From: a bacterium
GTDB taxonomy: Bacteria > Zixibacteria > MSB-5A5 > GN15 > FEB-12
NCBI GenBank assembly: GCA_016708025.1
Contig: JADJGQ010000003.1
Span: forward strand, 1-64,000
DNA: 64,000 bases
Direction: 5' to 3'
Made by a program: the position numbers and the translations under genes. Below, one piece after another: positions 28,154 to 35,705 of this stretch (the first letter of the stretch is position 1; every line of letters begins with the position of its first letter). The notes beneath the pieces were generated by a model. It was not told where the DNA came from and did no database searches. It worked only from the letters and a program-made list of their open reading frames with translations.

Positions 28154-29326
28154 ATGATAAAGAAGATCGTGGTCGACAAAGCCGACCGGCTCTATCAAAT
28201 GCCGCTCGATCTCGCCTCATTTATCCCGTCGCGTCAGGGGAAGCTGTTGCGGCGCCCGGATACCGTCGATCTTGGCTCATTTCGCTGGCCGCTCTCTTTT
28301 AACGACGATTACGCAATTGAGCCGAAAGCGCTCAATCCGGCGACACCGGAGCGGATCAACAATCTCAAGGAAGAGCTCGCTGCCTGGTTTCTGGCCAAAC
28401 ATCAGGTAAAATTGGTCCCCGAGAAAGAGATCTACATCGGTGGTTCGATCTCTTCACTGGTATTTGGGCTCGCCCTTGCCAATCTCGACAACGGAGATCT
28501 CGCCTTTGTGCCGGACCTTGGCGTGCCGCTCTACCGAAAGGTGATTGTGGCCTGCGGTGGAGAAGCAGTCGGGTACTCAATCTCCCCCAAAAACAACTGG
28601 CATCCTGATTTCGAACGGATAAATACCCGGATGGGAAGAGTCGCGCGACTTCTCTTTCTCAATTCTCCTCATAACCCGACTGGTGCTGAGCTTTCCGAAA
28701 AGGAACTTGCCAACCTTGTCTGGTTGGCGAGCAAAGAGAATACTCTGGTCGCGAATGATGCCGCCTACCAGTCTGTCCCCTCTCGTCTTCCGCTCTCTCT
28801 ATTAGCAGTCGAGGGAGCCAAACGTGTCGGGATCGAACTCTACTCGTTTTCCTACACCTTCGGGCTGGCCCCGCTTCCCTTTGGGTTTGCGGTCGGAAAT
28901 CGCGATGCGATCAGCGGCCTGGAAGCCGCCTCCAGCCTGATGAAACCATCGATCCCGGAATATTTTGTGGAGCTGGCGCTTCGTAATATCCGCCAGTATC
29001 CATCCGAATCGCTCAAATTCGTCCGAAATCGAGTTCAACAGACGAGTGCAGAGGCTGCCTCTCTGATCGGCTTGCTTTCGCTCGATGTCAGCGGATTCGC
29101 CACTGTCCCCTATCTCTGGGCACGGATCGAGCGTCGGCGATCAGCGGCCACTTTAGCGCGCTTGCTCTATCGGCGCACCCGGATCGTCACTATCCCCGGC
29201 ACGATCTTCGGCGAGAATGGACAGGGATTCCTCCGTCTCTCATTGACCGCAGGCACCGAGGCATATGAAGAGGCCGCCAGTCGCGTGAAAAAACGCGCCA
29301 GTCTGGTCCGGGGAGTGGAAGAGTGA
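28154..29326 (+). CDS. Aminotransferase class I/II fold protein lacking the PLP lysine
   Basis: 390 residues with the fold-type I layout. The Asn of SPHNPTG (Asn174) and the Asp of ANDAAYQS (Asp202) are in place, as is an Arg in the C-terminal FLRLSL. But the catalytic segment, normally S-x-S-K-T-x-G-L-x-G-x-R-x-G, reads SFSYTFGLAPLPFG. The Schiff-base lysine is Tyr234 (codon TAC at 28853-28855), and the phosphate-binding Arg is replaced by Pro242. The frame is otherwise intact and the gene is embedded in a tight operon, so it is not obviously decaying. It cannot work as a normal transaminase; it may bind PLP or a product without catalysis, or be a regulatory protein. It ends four bases into folB. 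Confidence 0.8.
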   Translation: MIKKIVVDKADRLYQMPLDLASFIPSRQGKLLRRPDTVDLGSFRWPLSFNDDYAIEPKALNPATPERINNLKEELAAWFLAKHQVKLVPEKEIYIGGSISSLVFGLALANLDNGDLAFVPDLGVPLYRKVIVACGGEAVGYSISPKNNWHPDFERINTRMGRVARLLFLNSPHNPTGAELSEKELANLVWLASKENTLVANDAAYQSVPSRLPLSLLAVEGAKRVGIELYSFSYTFGLAPLPFGFAVGNRDAISGLEAASSLMKPSIPEYFVELALRNIRQYPSESLKFVRNRVQQTSAEAASLIGLLSLDVSGFATVPYLWARIERRRSAATLARLLYRRTRIVTIPGTIFGENGQGFLRLSLTAGTEAYEEAASRVKKRASLVRGVEE

Positions 29327-29724
29327 AAGACCTGATCCGGTTGGTCGGCTGTTCCTTTTACGGGTATCATGGCGTGCTCCCCTCCGAGCGTGAGGTTGGC
29401 GGCATGTTTGAGGTCGACTGCGAACTAGAGGTAGATGTCGCCGAGGCCGGCCACTCCGATCGGCTCAAAGATACGATCGACTACGGTGAGGTCTATCAAT
29501 TGATCAGGGAGACGGTCGAAGAGACCTCGTTCTCGTTGGTCGAAGCGCTGGCGGAACAGATCGCCAGCATTCTGCTTGACAAATTTCCCGCTTATCGGGT
29601 AACTTTGCACGTCCGGAAGATGCGCCCACCTATCCCCGGCCACTTGCAATACATTGAAATTGTTGTGACGCGATTGCAGCCGGATGTTTCCAAACTGACT
29701 GCGCGCGGCACGGAAGGATCGTGA
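29323..29724 (+). CDS. folB: Dihydroneopterin aldolase
   Basis: 133 residues, GTG start overlapping the previous stop by four bases. Family motifs: FYGYHGVLPSEREVGGMFEVD at the N-terminus, DRLKDTIDYGEVY in the middle with the substrate-binding Tyr, and a Lys in VRKMRPPIPG near the end. It cleaves dihydroneopterin to 6-hydroxymethyl-dihydropterin and glycolaldehyde in folate synthesis. The next enzyme of the pathway is encoded eight bases downstream. Confidence 0.95.
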   Translation: MKDLIRLVGCSFYGYHGVLPSEREVGGMFEVDCELEVDVAEAGHSDRLKDTIDYGEVYQLIRETVEETSFSLVEALAEQIASILLDKFPAYRVTLHVRKMRPPIPGHLQYIEIVVTRLQPDVSKLTARGTEGS

Positions 29725-29731
29725 CCAGACC

Positions 29732-30241
29732 ATGCCCGAAATAGTCTTCCTCCTGCTCGGCTCCAACTTGGGCGACCGTGAACAGAATCTTGCCAATGCC
29801 CGCGAACGGATCGCCTCGCTTGAAGGTTGCGAACTGATCGCCAGCTCATCTTTGTATCTCTCCGACGCGGTTGACATGCCCCCCGATTCCCCGGCTTTTC
29901 TTAATCAGGTGCTGGAGATCGAGTATGCGTACCCCCCTCTCGAGCTTCTGCATGCGTGTGAAAAGATAGAGGTTGAACTGGGGAGGACCGACAAAGGGAA
30001 AATGCAGCCGCGCCCGGTCGATTGTGATATCCTCCTCTTCGGCAATCAAGTGATCAAGAGCGAAACGCTGACGGTTCCGCATCCGAAGATGCTTCAACGT
30101 CCATTCGCCCTGGTGCCGCTCCTGGAGATCGACCCCTCGCTCGTTCACCCGATCCAGAAGAAGCCGATAGCTGACTTCCTGACCGAAAAGGGCAGCCAGT
30201 CCGTACTGCTGTACAAGGACCATGTCGCACGGACAAACTGA
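29732..30241 (+). CDS. folK: 2-amino-4-hydroxy-6-hydroxymethyldihydropteridine pyrophosphokinase
   Basis: 169 residues. HPPK motifs: LLGSNLGDREQNLANA, SSLYLSDAVDMPPDSPAFLNQVLEIEY, and ELGRTDKGKMQPRPVDCDILLFG with the two metal-binding Asp residues, then TVPHPKMLQRPFALVPL. It transfers pyrophosphate from ATP to hydroxymethyl-dihydropterin. Length is typical. Its last 20 bases overlap the next gene. Confidence 0.96.
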   Translation: MPEIVFLLLGSNLGDREQNLANARERIASLEGCELIASSSLYLSDAVDMPPDSPAFLNQVLEIEYAYPPLELLHACEKIEVELGRTDKGKMQPRPVDCDILLFGNQVIKSETLTVPHPKMLQRPFALVPLLEIDPSLVHPIQKKPIADFLTEKGSQSVLLYKDHVARTN

Positions 30242-30884
30242 ACCGAATTACATCGCCGTCGAAGGTGTCATCGGTGTCGGGAAAACCACGTTCGCCAAAA
30301 TGCTGGCGGAGCGGATCGGCGCCGACCTGGTGCAGGAAGAGGTTTTTGAAAACCCCTTCCTGGTTGACTATTACAAGAACCGGACCCGCTACGCTCTTTC
30401 CTGTCAGCTCTATTTTCTGATCTCCCGGTTCCAACAGCAACAGCAATTGATGGTCCGCGACCTGTTCTCCCAGAAGATCGTCGCCGATTACCTCTTTGCC
30501 AAAGATTCGATCTTTGCGTCGGTCGCTTTATCCGAGCGTGAACTGACTCTTTACAATAAGATCGCTCCCGCGCTTTCGCAGAACATTCCCCGACCCGATC
30601 TTGTTATATACCTGCAAGGGAAAACACAGATCCTGATCGAGCGGATCAAGAAGCGTAACCTGACGTTTGAACGGACGATCGACTCGGACTATATCGAAAT
30701 GCTGAACAAAGCGTACGACTACTATTTCTTCCATTACACGGATACGCCCCTGCTGGTGGTCAAGACCGATGATATCGATTTCGTCAATACGCCTGAGCAC
30801 TTTGATGACCTGATCGGCCAGATCCAGAAACCGGTCGCCGGGAAAAAATACTATGTCCCCGCCGGGAATCTGAGCAAAGGATAA
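30222..30884 (+). CDS. Deoxynucleoside kinase (dCK/dGK family)
   Basis: 220 residues. P-loop VEGVIGVGKTTFAKML, then the dNK signature with Glu (VQEEVFENPFL), a Gln- and Arg-rich helix (QLYFLISRFQQQQQL), the usual substrate-binding DYLFAKD in place of DRS, and a lid-like LIERIKKRNLTFERTI. It phosphorylates a purine or pyrimidine deoxynucleoside using ATP. It overlaps the end of folK and is followed after three bases by panB. The substrate cannot be told from the sequence. Confidence 0.9.
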   Translation: MSHGQTEPNYIAVEGVIGVGKTTFAKMLAERIGADLVQEEVFENPFLVDYYKNRTRYALSCQLYFLISRFQQQQQLMVRDLFSQKIVADYLFAKDSIFASVALSERELTLYNKIAPALSQNIPRPDLVIYLQGKTQILIERIKKRNLTFERTIDSDYIEMLNKAYDYYFFHYTDTPLLVVKTDDIDFVNTPEHFDDLIGQIQKPVAGKKYYVPAGNLSKG

Positions 30885-30887
30885 TCG

Positions 30888-31709
30888 ATGTCGACTCACC
30901 GCCCCCGCAAGAAGACCACAGTCCAGACTTTCATAACCAAGAAGTCTAATGGCGAAAAGATCGCCGTCCTGACCGGATATGATGCGTTTGTCGCCAAGCT
31001 GCTGGATCAGGCGGGTATCGATGCAATATTAGTCGGTGATTCCGCCGCCAATGTGCTCCACGGGTACGACTCGACCTTACCAATTCCGCTAGAAGTAATG
31101 ATCGCCCACACCGCTGCGGTATCACGCGGCAGTGAAAAAGCGCTGGTTATCGCCGACATGCCGTTTCTTTCCTTCCAGCCATCGCTTGAGGTCGCTATCA
31201 CCAATGCCGGTCGATTTCTCAAAGAAGGTGGAGCGGAAGCCGTGAAGATCGAAGGCGGGATCGAGATCGCACCGACCATCAAACGGTTGGTGGAACTCGG
31301 CATTCCGGTGATGGGCCATATTGGATTGACTCCCCAGTCAATTCATCGCTTTGGTGGGCCTAAAGTCCAGGGACGGGAAGAACGCTCTCGGAACTATCTC
31401 AAGGAATCGGCGCTCGCACTTGAGGAGGCCGGTTGTTTTGCCATGGTCCTTGAGTTGATGGAGTCACAGCTCGCCGCCGAGATCACGCGGTCACTCCAGG
31501 TCGCCGCCACCATCGGCATCGGCGCGGGTGTTGAGTGCGATGGACAGGTGCTGGTGATCAACGATATGCTTGGCCTCAAGGATGCAGAATTCAAACCGAA
31601 ATTCCTGCGCCAGTATGCCGATCTGGCGCCGCTTATCTCCGATGCTATCGGACGGTATATCGAGGATGTCCGGACTGGCAAATATCCCTCCAAAGACGAA
31701 TCGTTCTAA
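30888..31709 (+). CDS. panB: 3-methyl-2-oxobutanoate hydroxymethyltransferase
   Basis: 273 residues, the usual length. Motifs: VLTGYDAFVAKLLDQAGIDAILVGDSAANVLHG (metal-binding Asp), EGGAEAVKIEGG, MGHIGLTPQ and GIGAGVECDGQVLV with the catalytic Glu region. It transfers a hydroxymethyl group from methylene-tetrahydrofolate to ketoisovalerate, the first step of pantothenate synthesis. It is last in the operon, which fits folate genes supplying its cofactor. panC and panD are not in the window. Confidence 0.97.
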   Translation: MSTHRPRKKTTVQTFITKKSNGEKIAVLTGYDAFVAKLLDQAGIDAILVGDSAANVLHGYDSTLPIPLEVMIAHTAAVSRGSEKALVIADMPFLSFQPSLEVAITNAGRFLKEGGAEAVKIEGGIEIAPTIKRLVELGIPVMGHIGLTPQSIHRFGGPKVQGREERSRNYLKESALALEEAGCFAMVLELMESQLAAEITRSLQVAATIGIGAGVECDGQVLVINDMLGLKDAEFKPKFLRQYADLAPLISDAIGRYIEDVRTGKYPSKDESF

Positions 31710-31794
31710 CTTCCGACTTGCTCCCGCCTCATTCTCTTTCTACTTTTTCCATCAGAATTGACTGGGAAACGATCTCACTATCATGGAGTGTGGT

Positions 31795-32712
31795 ATGAAC
31801 AAGCGTATCTGGTTCGGGCTACTGGCTTGCAGTCTGCTTTGGGTGTCGGCATTGTCGGCACAGGATTCAGCGGCGGTGGCTGGATGGAAGAAATCTCTCA
31901 CCTTTGATCTGACTACCGCGCAAACCGCCTATTCCGACTCATGGGTCGGCGGCGAGGCCGGTTCATTCAATTGGGTTTCCAATCTCAACGGTACCGGTGA
32001 ACGGCAACTAAGCCCCAAGATCAATTACAGTACGATCCTGAAACTTTCGTTCGGCCAGACCTATACGCAGGACGAAGAGACCAAGGATTGGTCGAAGCCG
32101 AAAAAATCGACCGACCTGATCGACTGGGACAACATGTTCCGGTTTACATTTGGCGGGTTTGTCGATCCGTATGCGGCGTTTCGTGTCGAATCGCAGTTCT
32201 TCACGCTCCATTCGAGCCCCACTTTCTACAAGAGAGTCTTTTTCCGACCGACCAAGTTCACTGAGTCCGCCGGTATTGCAAAGAGACTTTACACTGGAAA
32301 GAACACCGAGAATATCACCACCCGACTCGGTATGGCAGTTCGCGAAGTATTGAATACTGAATTGGTCAAAGACTCGTTGAACGTAGATACGCTCGACAAC
32401 AGCACGTACAATGACGGCGGTTTCGAATCAGTCACCGATTTCAATCTAATGCTTGCGAAACAGATTGGGTATGTCGCTAAATTGACTCTCTACAAGGCCA
32501 TTTTCTTCTCAGATAAAGACAAGGTCAAAGGGTCTGAGTTTGAGGATGACTGGAAAGCGGTCGATGTCAATTTCGAGAACCAGTTTAATGTCCAGGTGAC
32601 CAAGATCGTGACGGTCAAGCTCTACACGCAGGTACTCTACGATAAGCAGGTCAGCAGAAAGGGACGTTTCAAAGAGACGTTGGGGCTTGGGTTAGCCTAC
32701 AAGATCTGGTGA
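31795..32712 (+). CDS. Exported DUF3078-like outer-membrane protein
   Basis: 305 residues. ATG 31795 has GGAG six bases upstream; an earlier in-frame ATG at 31783 overlaps that site. After a signal peptide (ending SALSAQ) the protein is rich in alternating strands with aromatic ends (SWVGGEAGSFNWVSNLNG, LSFGQTYTQDEE, NMFRFTFGGFVDPYAAFRVES), typical of a beta-barrel. The WxGGE...S motif resembles the DUF3078 family of Bacteroidetes. It ends convergent with the kinase gene, six bases away, with no clear terminator between. Confidence 0.65.
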   Translation: MNKRIWFGLLACSLLWVSALSAQDSAAVAGWKKSLTFDLTTAQTAYSDSWVGGEAGSFNWVSNLNGTGERQLSPKINYSTILKLSFGQTYTQDEETKDWSKPKKSTDLIDWDNMFRFTFGGFVDPYAAFRVESQFFTLHSSPTFYKRVFFRPTKFTESAGIAKRLYTGKNTENITTRLGMAVREVLNTELVKDSLNVDTLDNSTYNDGGFESVTDFNLMLAKQIGYVAKLTLYKAIFFSDKDKVKGSEFEDDWKAVDVNFENQFNVQVTKIVTVKLYTQVLYDKQVSRKGRFKETLGLGLAYKIW

Positions 32713-32718
32713 TGGAGA

Positions 32719-34407
32719 TCAGAGTATTTTCGCCAGCACAACAGCGATGATTGTAATTACAACAGCCGCTCCTGCCGCGTACCAGACCCACGGCGGGAGC
32801 GCATTTTTTTGCTCCGGCTCGGCAACCGGCACGACTACCGGCCGACGTTGCGACTCTTGATACTGGTCATCAAACGACTTCCAGTCAGCCAGGAATTCTT
32901 CACAACTCCTATAGCGGTTGACCACCCGGATCGCGAGCATTTTGGTCAGCATCGCCTCGACATCCTGCGGCACCTGCATATACAGTTCGTCGATCTTCAG
33001 TTTGTCGGTATGGTCATACTCAGGAGTCCGGTTCAGCAGTAACTGATGAAGGATCACTCCCAGAGCGTAGATATCCCCTATCTTGGACGGCTTAAACTCC
33101 GGCGGCGCATACCAGTTTTTCTTGCCGTCGTAATGGCTCGGCAGGCCAAAGTCAGCGATCTTTACTTTGTCATTTGCATCGAAGAGCAGATTCGACGGAC
33201 GAAGATTACCGTGAACGACATTGTTTTTGTGTGCAAACCCGAGTCCTTCGGCCACCTGCACCGCCAGTTTCATGGCATCATACCATTCATACTTGCGCAC
33301 CATCCGATCCGCGAGCGATCCTCCCTGGGCGTATTCGGAGATCACCACAGTCGAGCGGCTGTCGCCGCCAGACCCATAGATTGGGTTGATATGCTCATGG
33401 CGGAGACTCGACAGTAGCTTTGCTTCTTTTCTGCCGACCTCACCCTTGGAGTGCTTTTTGATTATGTAGAGCCGCTTGTTGGCCCGATTCTCGACCAGAA
33501 TTGTCGAACTGAATTTCGTCTCTTTGATCGTATCAAGGTAGCGGCACTTTCCCATGAAAGATTCGGCACCAACCAGACTATAGTCAGTAGTGCTCTGTCG
33601 ATTTCCGCCGCTGATCTGATTCAGAATCGCATCTTTCAGTTCAACCGCTGATTGATAACGGTCGCGTGGTTCCTGAGCCAGGGTCTTGAGAATGATATCA
33701 TCGAACCCGCGTAACGATTGGTCAAACTCCGAGGGTAGACGGAAATGTCCCTGCGGCTTTTTCCCGGTCAGCATTTCATACAGCATGATGCCGATCGCAT
33801 AGATGTCCGTCGTCTGATCGACATTGGTGGAACTGACCTTTTGCTCCGGTGACATATAAGCCACCGTCCCCATGATGACGTCACCAGAGGTCATCTCTGA
33901 TTCATTCAGTCCCAGGATCTGGGCGATCCCAAAATCAGCGACACGGGCATTTCCCTGTTTGTCGATCAGGATATTGGTCGGTTTGATATCGCGATGGATC
34001 ACGCCATTCTTGTGAGCGTAGTCGAGCGCCTTACAGACCTGCACCAGCATATCCAGCTTGGTATCAAGCGGGATCTTCGACGAATCGATCACCTCGCGAA
34101 GCGAGGTGCCATCGATGAACTCCATCACGAAGTAATAACGGTTGCCCGCTTTACCTCGATCGATGACATGGACAATATTGGGATGATTGAGTTGGGCGAT
34201 CACCACCGATTCCCGTTCGAATCGTCGAACGATATCGGCATCGGACAGCAGATTTGGTGAAAGTATCTTGATCGCGACATCGCGCGACAACGATTCTTGC
34301 CGTCCACGGAAGATCTCGGCGATCCCTCCCTGGCCGATCTTCCCGGTCAGCAGATATTCGCCTATCTTGACCTGTTTCTCTTCTTTGACTGCTGTTGCGT
34401 TCGCCAT
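32719..34407 (-). CDS. Ser/Thr protein kinase with tandem pseudokinase domain and membrane anchor
   Basis: 562 residues from ATG 34407 (AGGA four bases upstream; the longer TTG frame runs into the preceding terminator). Kinase domain 1 (about 15-280) is complete: Gly loop GKIGQGGIAE, Lys47, catalytic Asp140 in HRDIKPTN, Asp158 in DFG, MSPEQ. Kinase domain 2 (about 285-515) keeps a lysine pair (YIIKKHS) and DFG (418-421) but reads HGN (399-401) instead of HRD, so Asn401 replaces the catalytic base. A single membrane helix at 542-562 anchors the C-terminus with both domains inside the cytoplasm. This is an Hanks-type kinase with a likely regulatory pseudokinase. No phosphatase gene is adjacent. 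Confidence 0.9.
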   Translation of the reverse strand: MANATAVKEEKQVKIGEYLLTGKIGQGGIAEIFRGRQESLSRDVAIKILSPNLLSDADIVRRFERESVVIAQLNHPNIVHVIDRGKAGNRYYFVMEFIDGTSLREVIDSSKIPLDTKLDMLVQVCKALDYAHKNGVIHRDIKPTNILIDKQGNARVADFGIAQILGLNESEMTSGDVIMGTVAYMSPEQKVSSTNVDQTTDIYAIGIMLYEMLTGKKPQGHFRLPSEFDQSLRGFDDIILKTLAQEPRDRYQSAVELKDAILNQISGGNRQSTTDYSLVGAESFMGKCRYLDTIKETKFSSTILVENRANKRLYIIKKHSKGEVGRKEAKLLSSLRHEHINPIYGSGGDSRSTVVISEYAQGGSLADRMVRKYEWYDAMKLAVQVAEGLGFAHKNNVVHGNLRPSNLLFDANDKVKIADFGLPSHYDGKKNWYAPPEFKPSKIGDIYALGVILHQLLLNRTPEYDHTDKLKIDELYMQVPQDVEAMLTKMLAIRVVNRYRSCEEFLADWKSFDDQYQESQRRPVVVPVAEPEQKNALPPWVWYAAGAAVVITIIAVVLAKIL

Positions 34408-34411
34408 AAGT

Positions 34412-34452
34412 CCTATAAATAAGTAAGGGATAGCCGTCAATCCGGCTATCCC
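34412..34452 (-). terminator. Terminator after the sorted cohesin-like gene
   Basis: A perfect ten-pair stem (GGGATAGCCG with CGGCTATCCC, 34427-34452, six-base loop) followed on the minus strand by a T-rich run. It lies between the stop at 34483 and the kinase start at 34407, so the kinase probably needs its own promoter or read-through. Confidence 0.65.
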
Positions 34453-34482
34453 TCTGTATGTCGGCAGATATGGTCGTTTGGT

Positions 34483-35343
34483 TTATTTGAGGAGGACCAT
34501 CTTTCGGGTCAACGAACCATACTGGTGAGTCAGGCGATAGAAGTAGACCCCGCTCGGCTTGGCGCCGGCATTAAATTCGATCGAGTGATTCCCTGCGGAC
34601 ATCGGCTTATCCACAAGTGTTTCAACAAGCTGGCCAAGGACATTAAAGACCTCAAGCTTGACCTCGCTGCTTTTCGGCAGGGCAAAGTCAATCACGGTCG
34701 CCGGGTTAAACGGGTTCGGGTAGTTTTGTGACAAAGTAAAGACGCTCGGCAGGCCGGTCGGGTCATCATCGACACCGGTCGGGACCAGTACCGTAATAGC
34801 TCCCGGTACATAACCAGGCTCGAACAGTCCTGACGACAGCCCCGTATTGTCGGAGAGCTGAATCCGGGTGATCAAATGAAGGTTGCCGGTCAGGAGCGAA
34901 TCCTTATTGATGGAGTCGATCGCTATAGTAGTCGGAGTTGCCGAAGCAGAGACCTTGAAGAACAGCTTTGCAAGAATGCCGTCAGTGCTGCTGATCGTCG
35001 GGATCGGTGACGTGAACTCCGGGACGTACGAAACCTTGACGGTCTTGTTAGCTGCGTCATGGTCGATTGCGCCGCTCCAGTTACCCGGAAGCATCGTTCC
35101 CGCAAAGGAGACAGAATCAAGCGTCAGAAACGGATGAGAGTACCTGAGCGGAACCGTGATCATGGAAAACGGTACATTGTTGTTCTGCAGTCTGACGGCG
35201 ACATTAAACGATGTCCCGGCGACCGCTTCGATTGAGTCAACCTTCACATACCCTGTGTACGGTTGAGCCTGAACCGCTGCCGCACAGAGCAGGACCATCA
35301 CCAGAAGGAAACTCACATTAGCTCTCGGCTGCATCAGGACCAT
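34483..35343 (-). CDS. Exported cohesin-like protein with type IX-like sorting domain
   Basis: 286 residues: signal peptide (about 1-26), a cohesin-like domain (about 30-170; YVKVDSIEAVAGTSFNVAVRLQNN ... GILAKLFFKVSA) and a sorting domain over the last 90 residues (LSQNYPNPFNPATVIDF ... SGVYFYRLTHQYGSLTRKMVLLK). This is the minimal version of the large protein at 319-5931. A cohesin fixed at the surface could hold dockerin-bearing proteins such as the FG-GAP protein. ATG 35343 has AGGAAAGG directly upstream; ATG 35334 gives better spacing. A TATATA -10-like box lies at about 35350-35358. Confidence 0.85.
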   Translation of the reverse strand: MVLMQPRANVSFLLVMVLLCAAAVQAQPYTGYVKVDSIEAVAGTSFNVAVRLQNNNVPFSMITVPLRYSHPFLTLDSVSFAGTMLPGNWSGAIDHDAANKTVKVSYVPEFTSPIPTISSTDGILAKLFFKVSASATPTTIAIDSINKDSLLTGNLHLITRIQLSDNTGLSSGLFEPGYVPGAITVLVPTGVDDDPTGLPSVFTLSQNYPNPFNPATVIDFALPKSSEVKLEVFNVLGQLVETLVDKPMSAGNHSIEFNAGAKPSGVYFYRLTHQYGSLTRKMVLLK

Positions 35344-35407
35344 CCTTTCCTCTATATAATGCTACCTGTTGCCGAATTCATGGACCGGTCAATGCCGGCC
35401 TCAGTAC

Positions 35408-35423
35408 CCCTTTGCGCAAAGGG
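35408..35423. promoter_or_regulatory. 16-base perfect palindrome, candidate operator
   Basis: CCCTTTGCGCAAAGGG reads the same on both strands. It lies about 65 bases upstream of the sorted cohesin-like gene, in a gene-free stretch, where an operator for a dimeric regulator would be expected. Confidence 0.4.
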
Positions 35424-35565
35424 CATGCCGAAAGAACTCATTTCTCGAGTCCGGTTCGATTCGGCTCAGGTAACGCGATCTGCTGTTTAACTGTTTGTCA
35501 ATAAGGACCTTAGGGCCCTGTAGTATGTCTGCACATTGCAGAGAAGTTGCACGCAGTACAAATGG

Positions 35566-35617
35566 TTCTGCATTTCATTATACGCACGAGTATTCCGGTG
35601 CGCAAGAAAATGCAGAA
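35566..35617. repeat. Long imperfect hairpin / inverted repeat
   Basis: A ten-base perfect outer stem (35566-35575 with 35608-35617) encloses an inner five-base stem (35583-35587 with 35598-35602). No T run follows, so it is not a standard terminator. It could be a REP-like element. Confidence 0.45.
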
Positions 35618-35652
35618 AAGGGGGCGGTCGCCGAAAGGGACATATCCTAAAG

Positions 35653-35684
35653 AAAACCCGCTGTCGCTTCGCGCAGCAGCGGGC
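35653..35684 (-). terminator. Terminator of the HtrA pair operon
   Basis: A GC-rich stem (CCCGCTG...CAGCGGG, about 35657-35683, one bulge) followed on the minus strand by a T-rich run. It lies 22 bases after the stop at 35706. Confidence 0.75.
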
Positions 35685-35705
35685 TGATCTTCTGCGAATC
35701 CGGGA

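Larger units (their letters stand above)
35344..35705. other. 362-base gene-free stretch with palindromes
   Basis: No gene seen. It contains a perfect 16-base palindrome (CCCTTTGCGCAAAGGG, 35408-35423), a long inverted repeat (TTCTGCATTT at 35566-35575 with AAATGCAGAA at 35608-35617, and an inner CGCAC/GTGCG pair), and the terminator of the PDZ protein gene at its right end. A -10-like box of the cohesin-like gene is at its left end. Confidence 0.6.

Noticed and set aside
31755..31785. TTGACT ... TATCAT as a promoter of the DUF3078-like gene
   Set aside because: The spacer is 15 bases and the RNA would start at the ribosome site itself.
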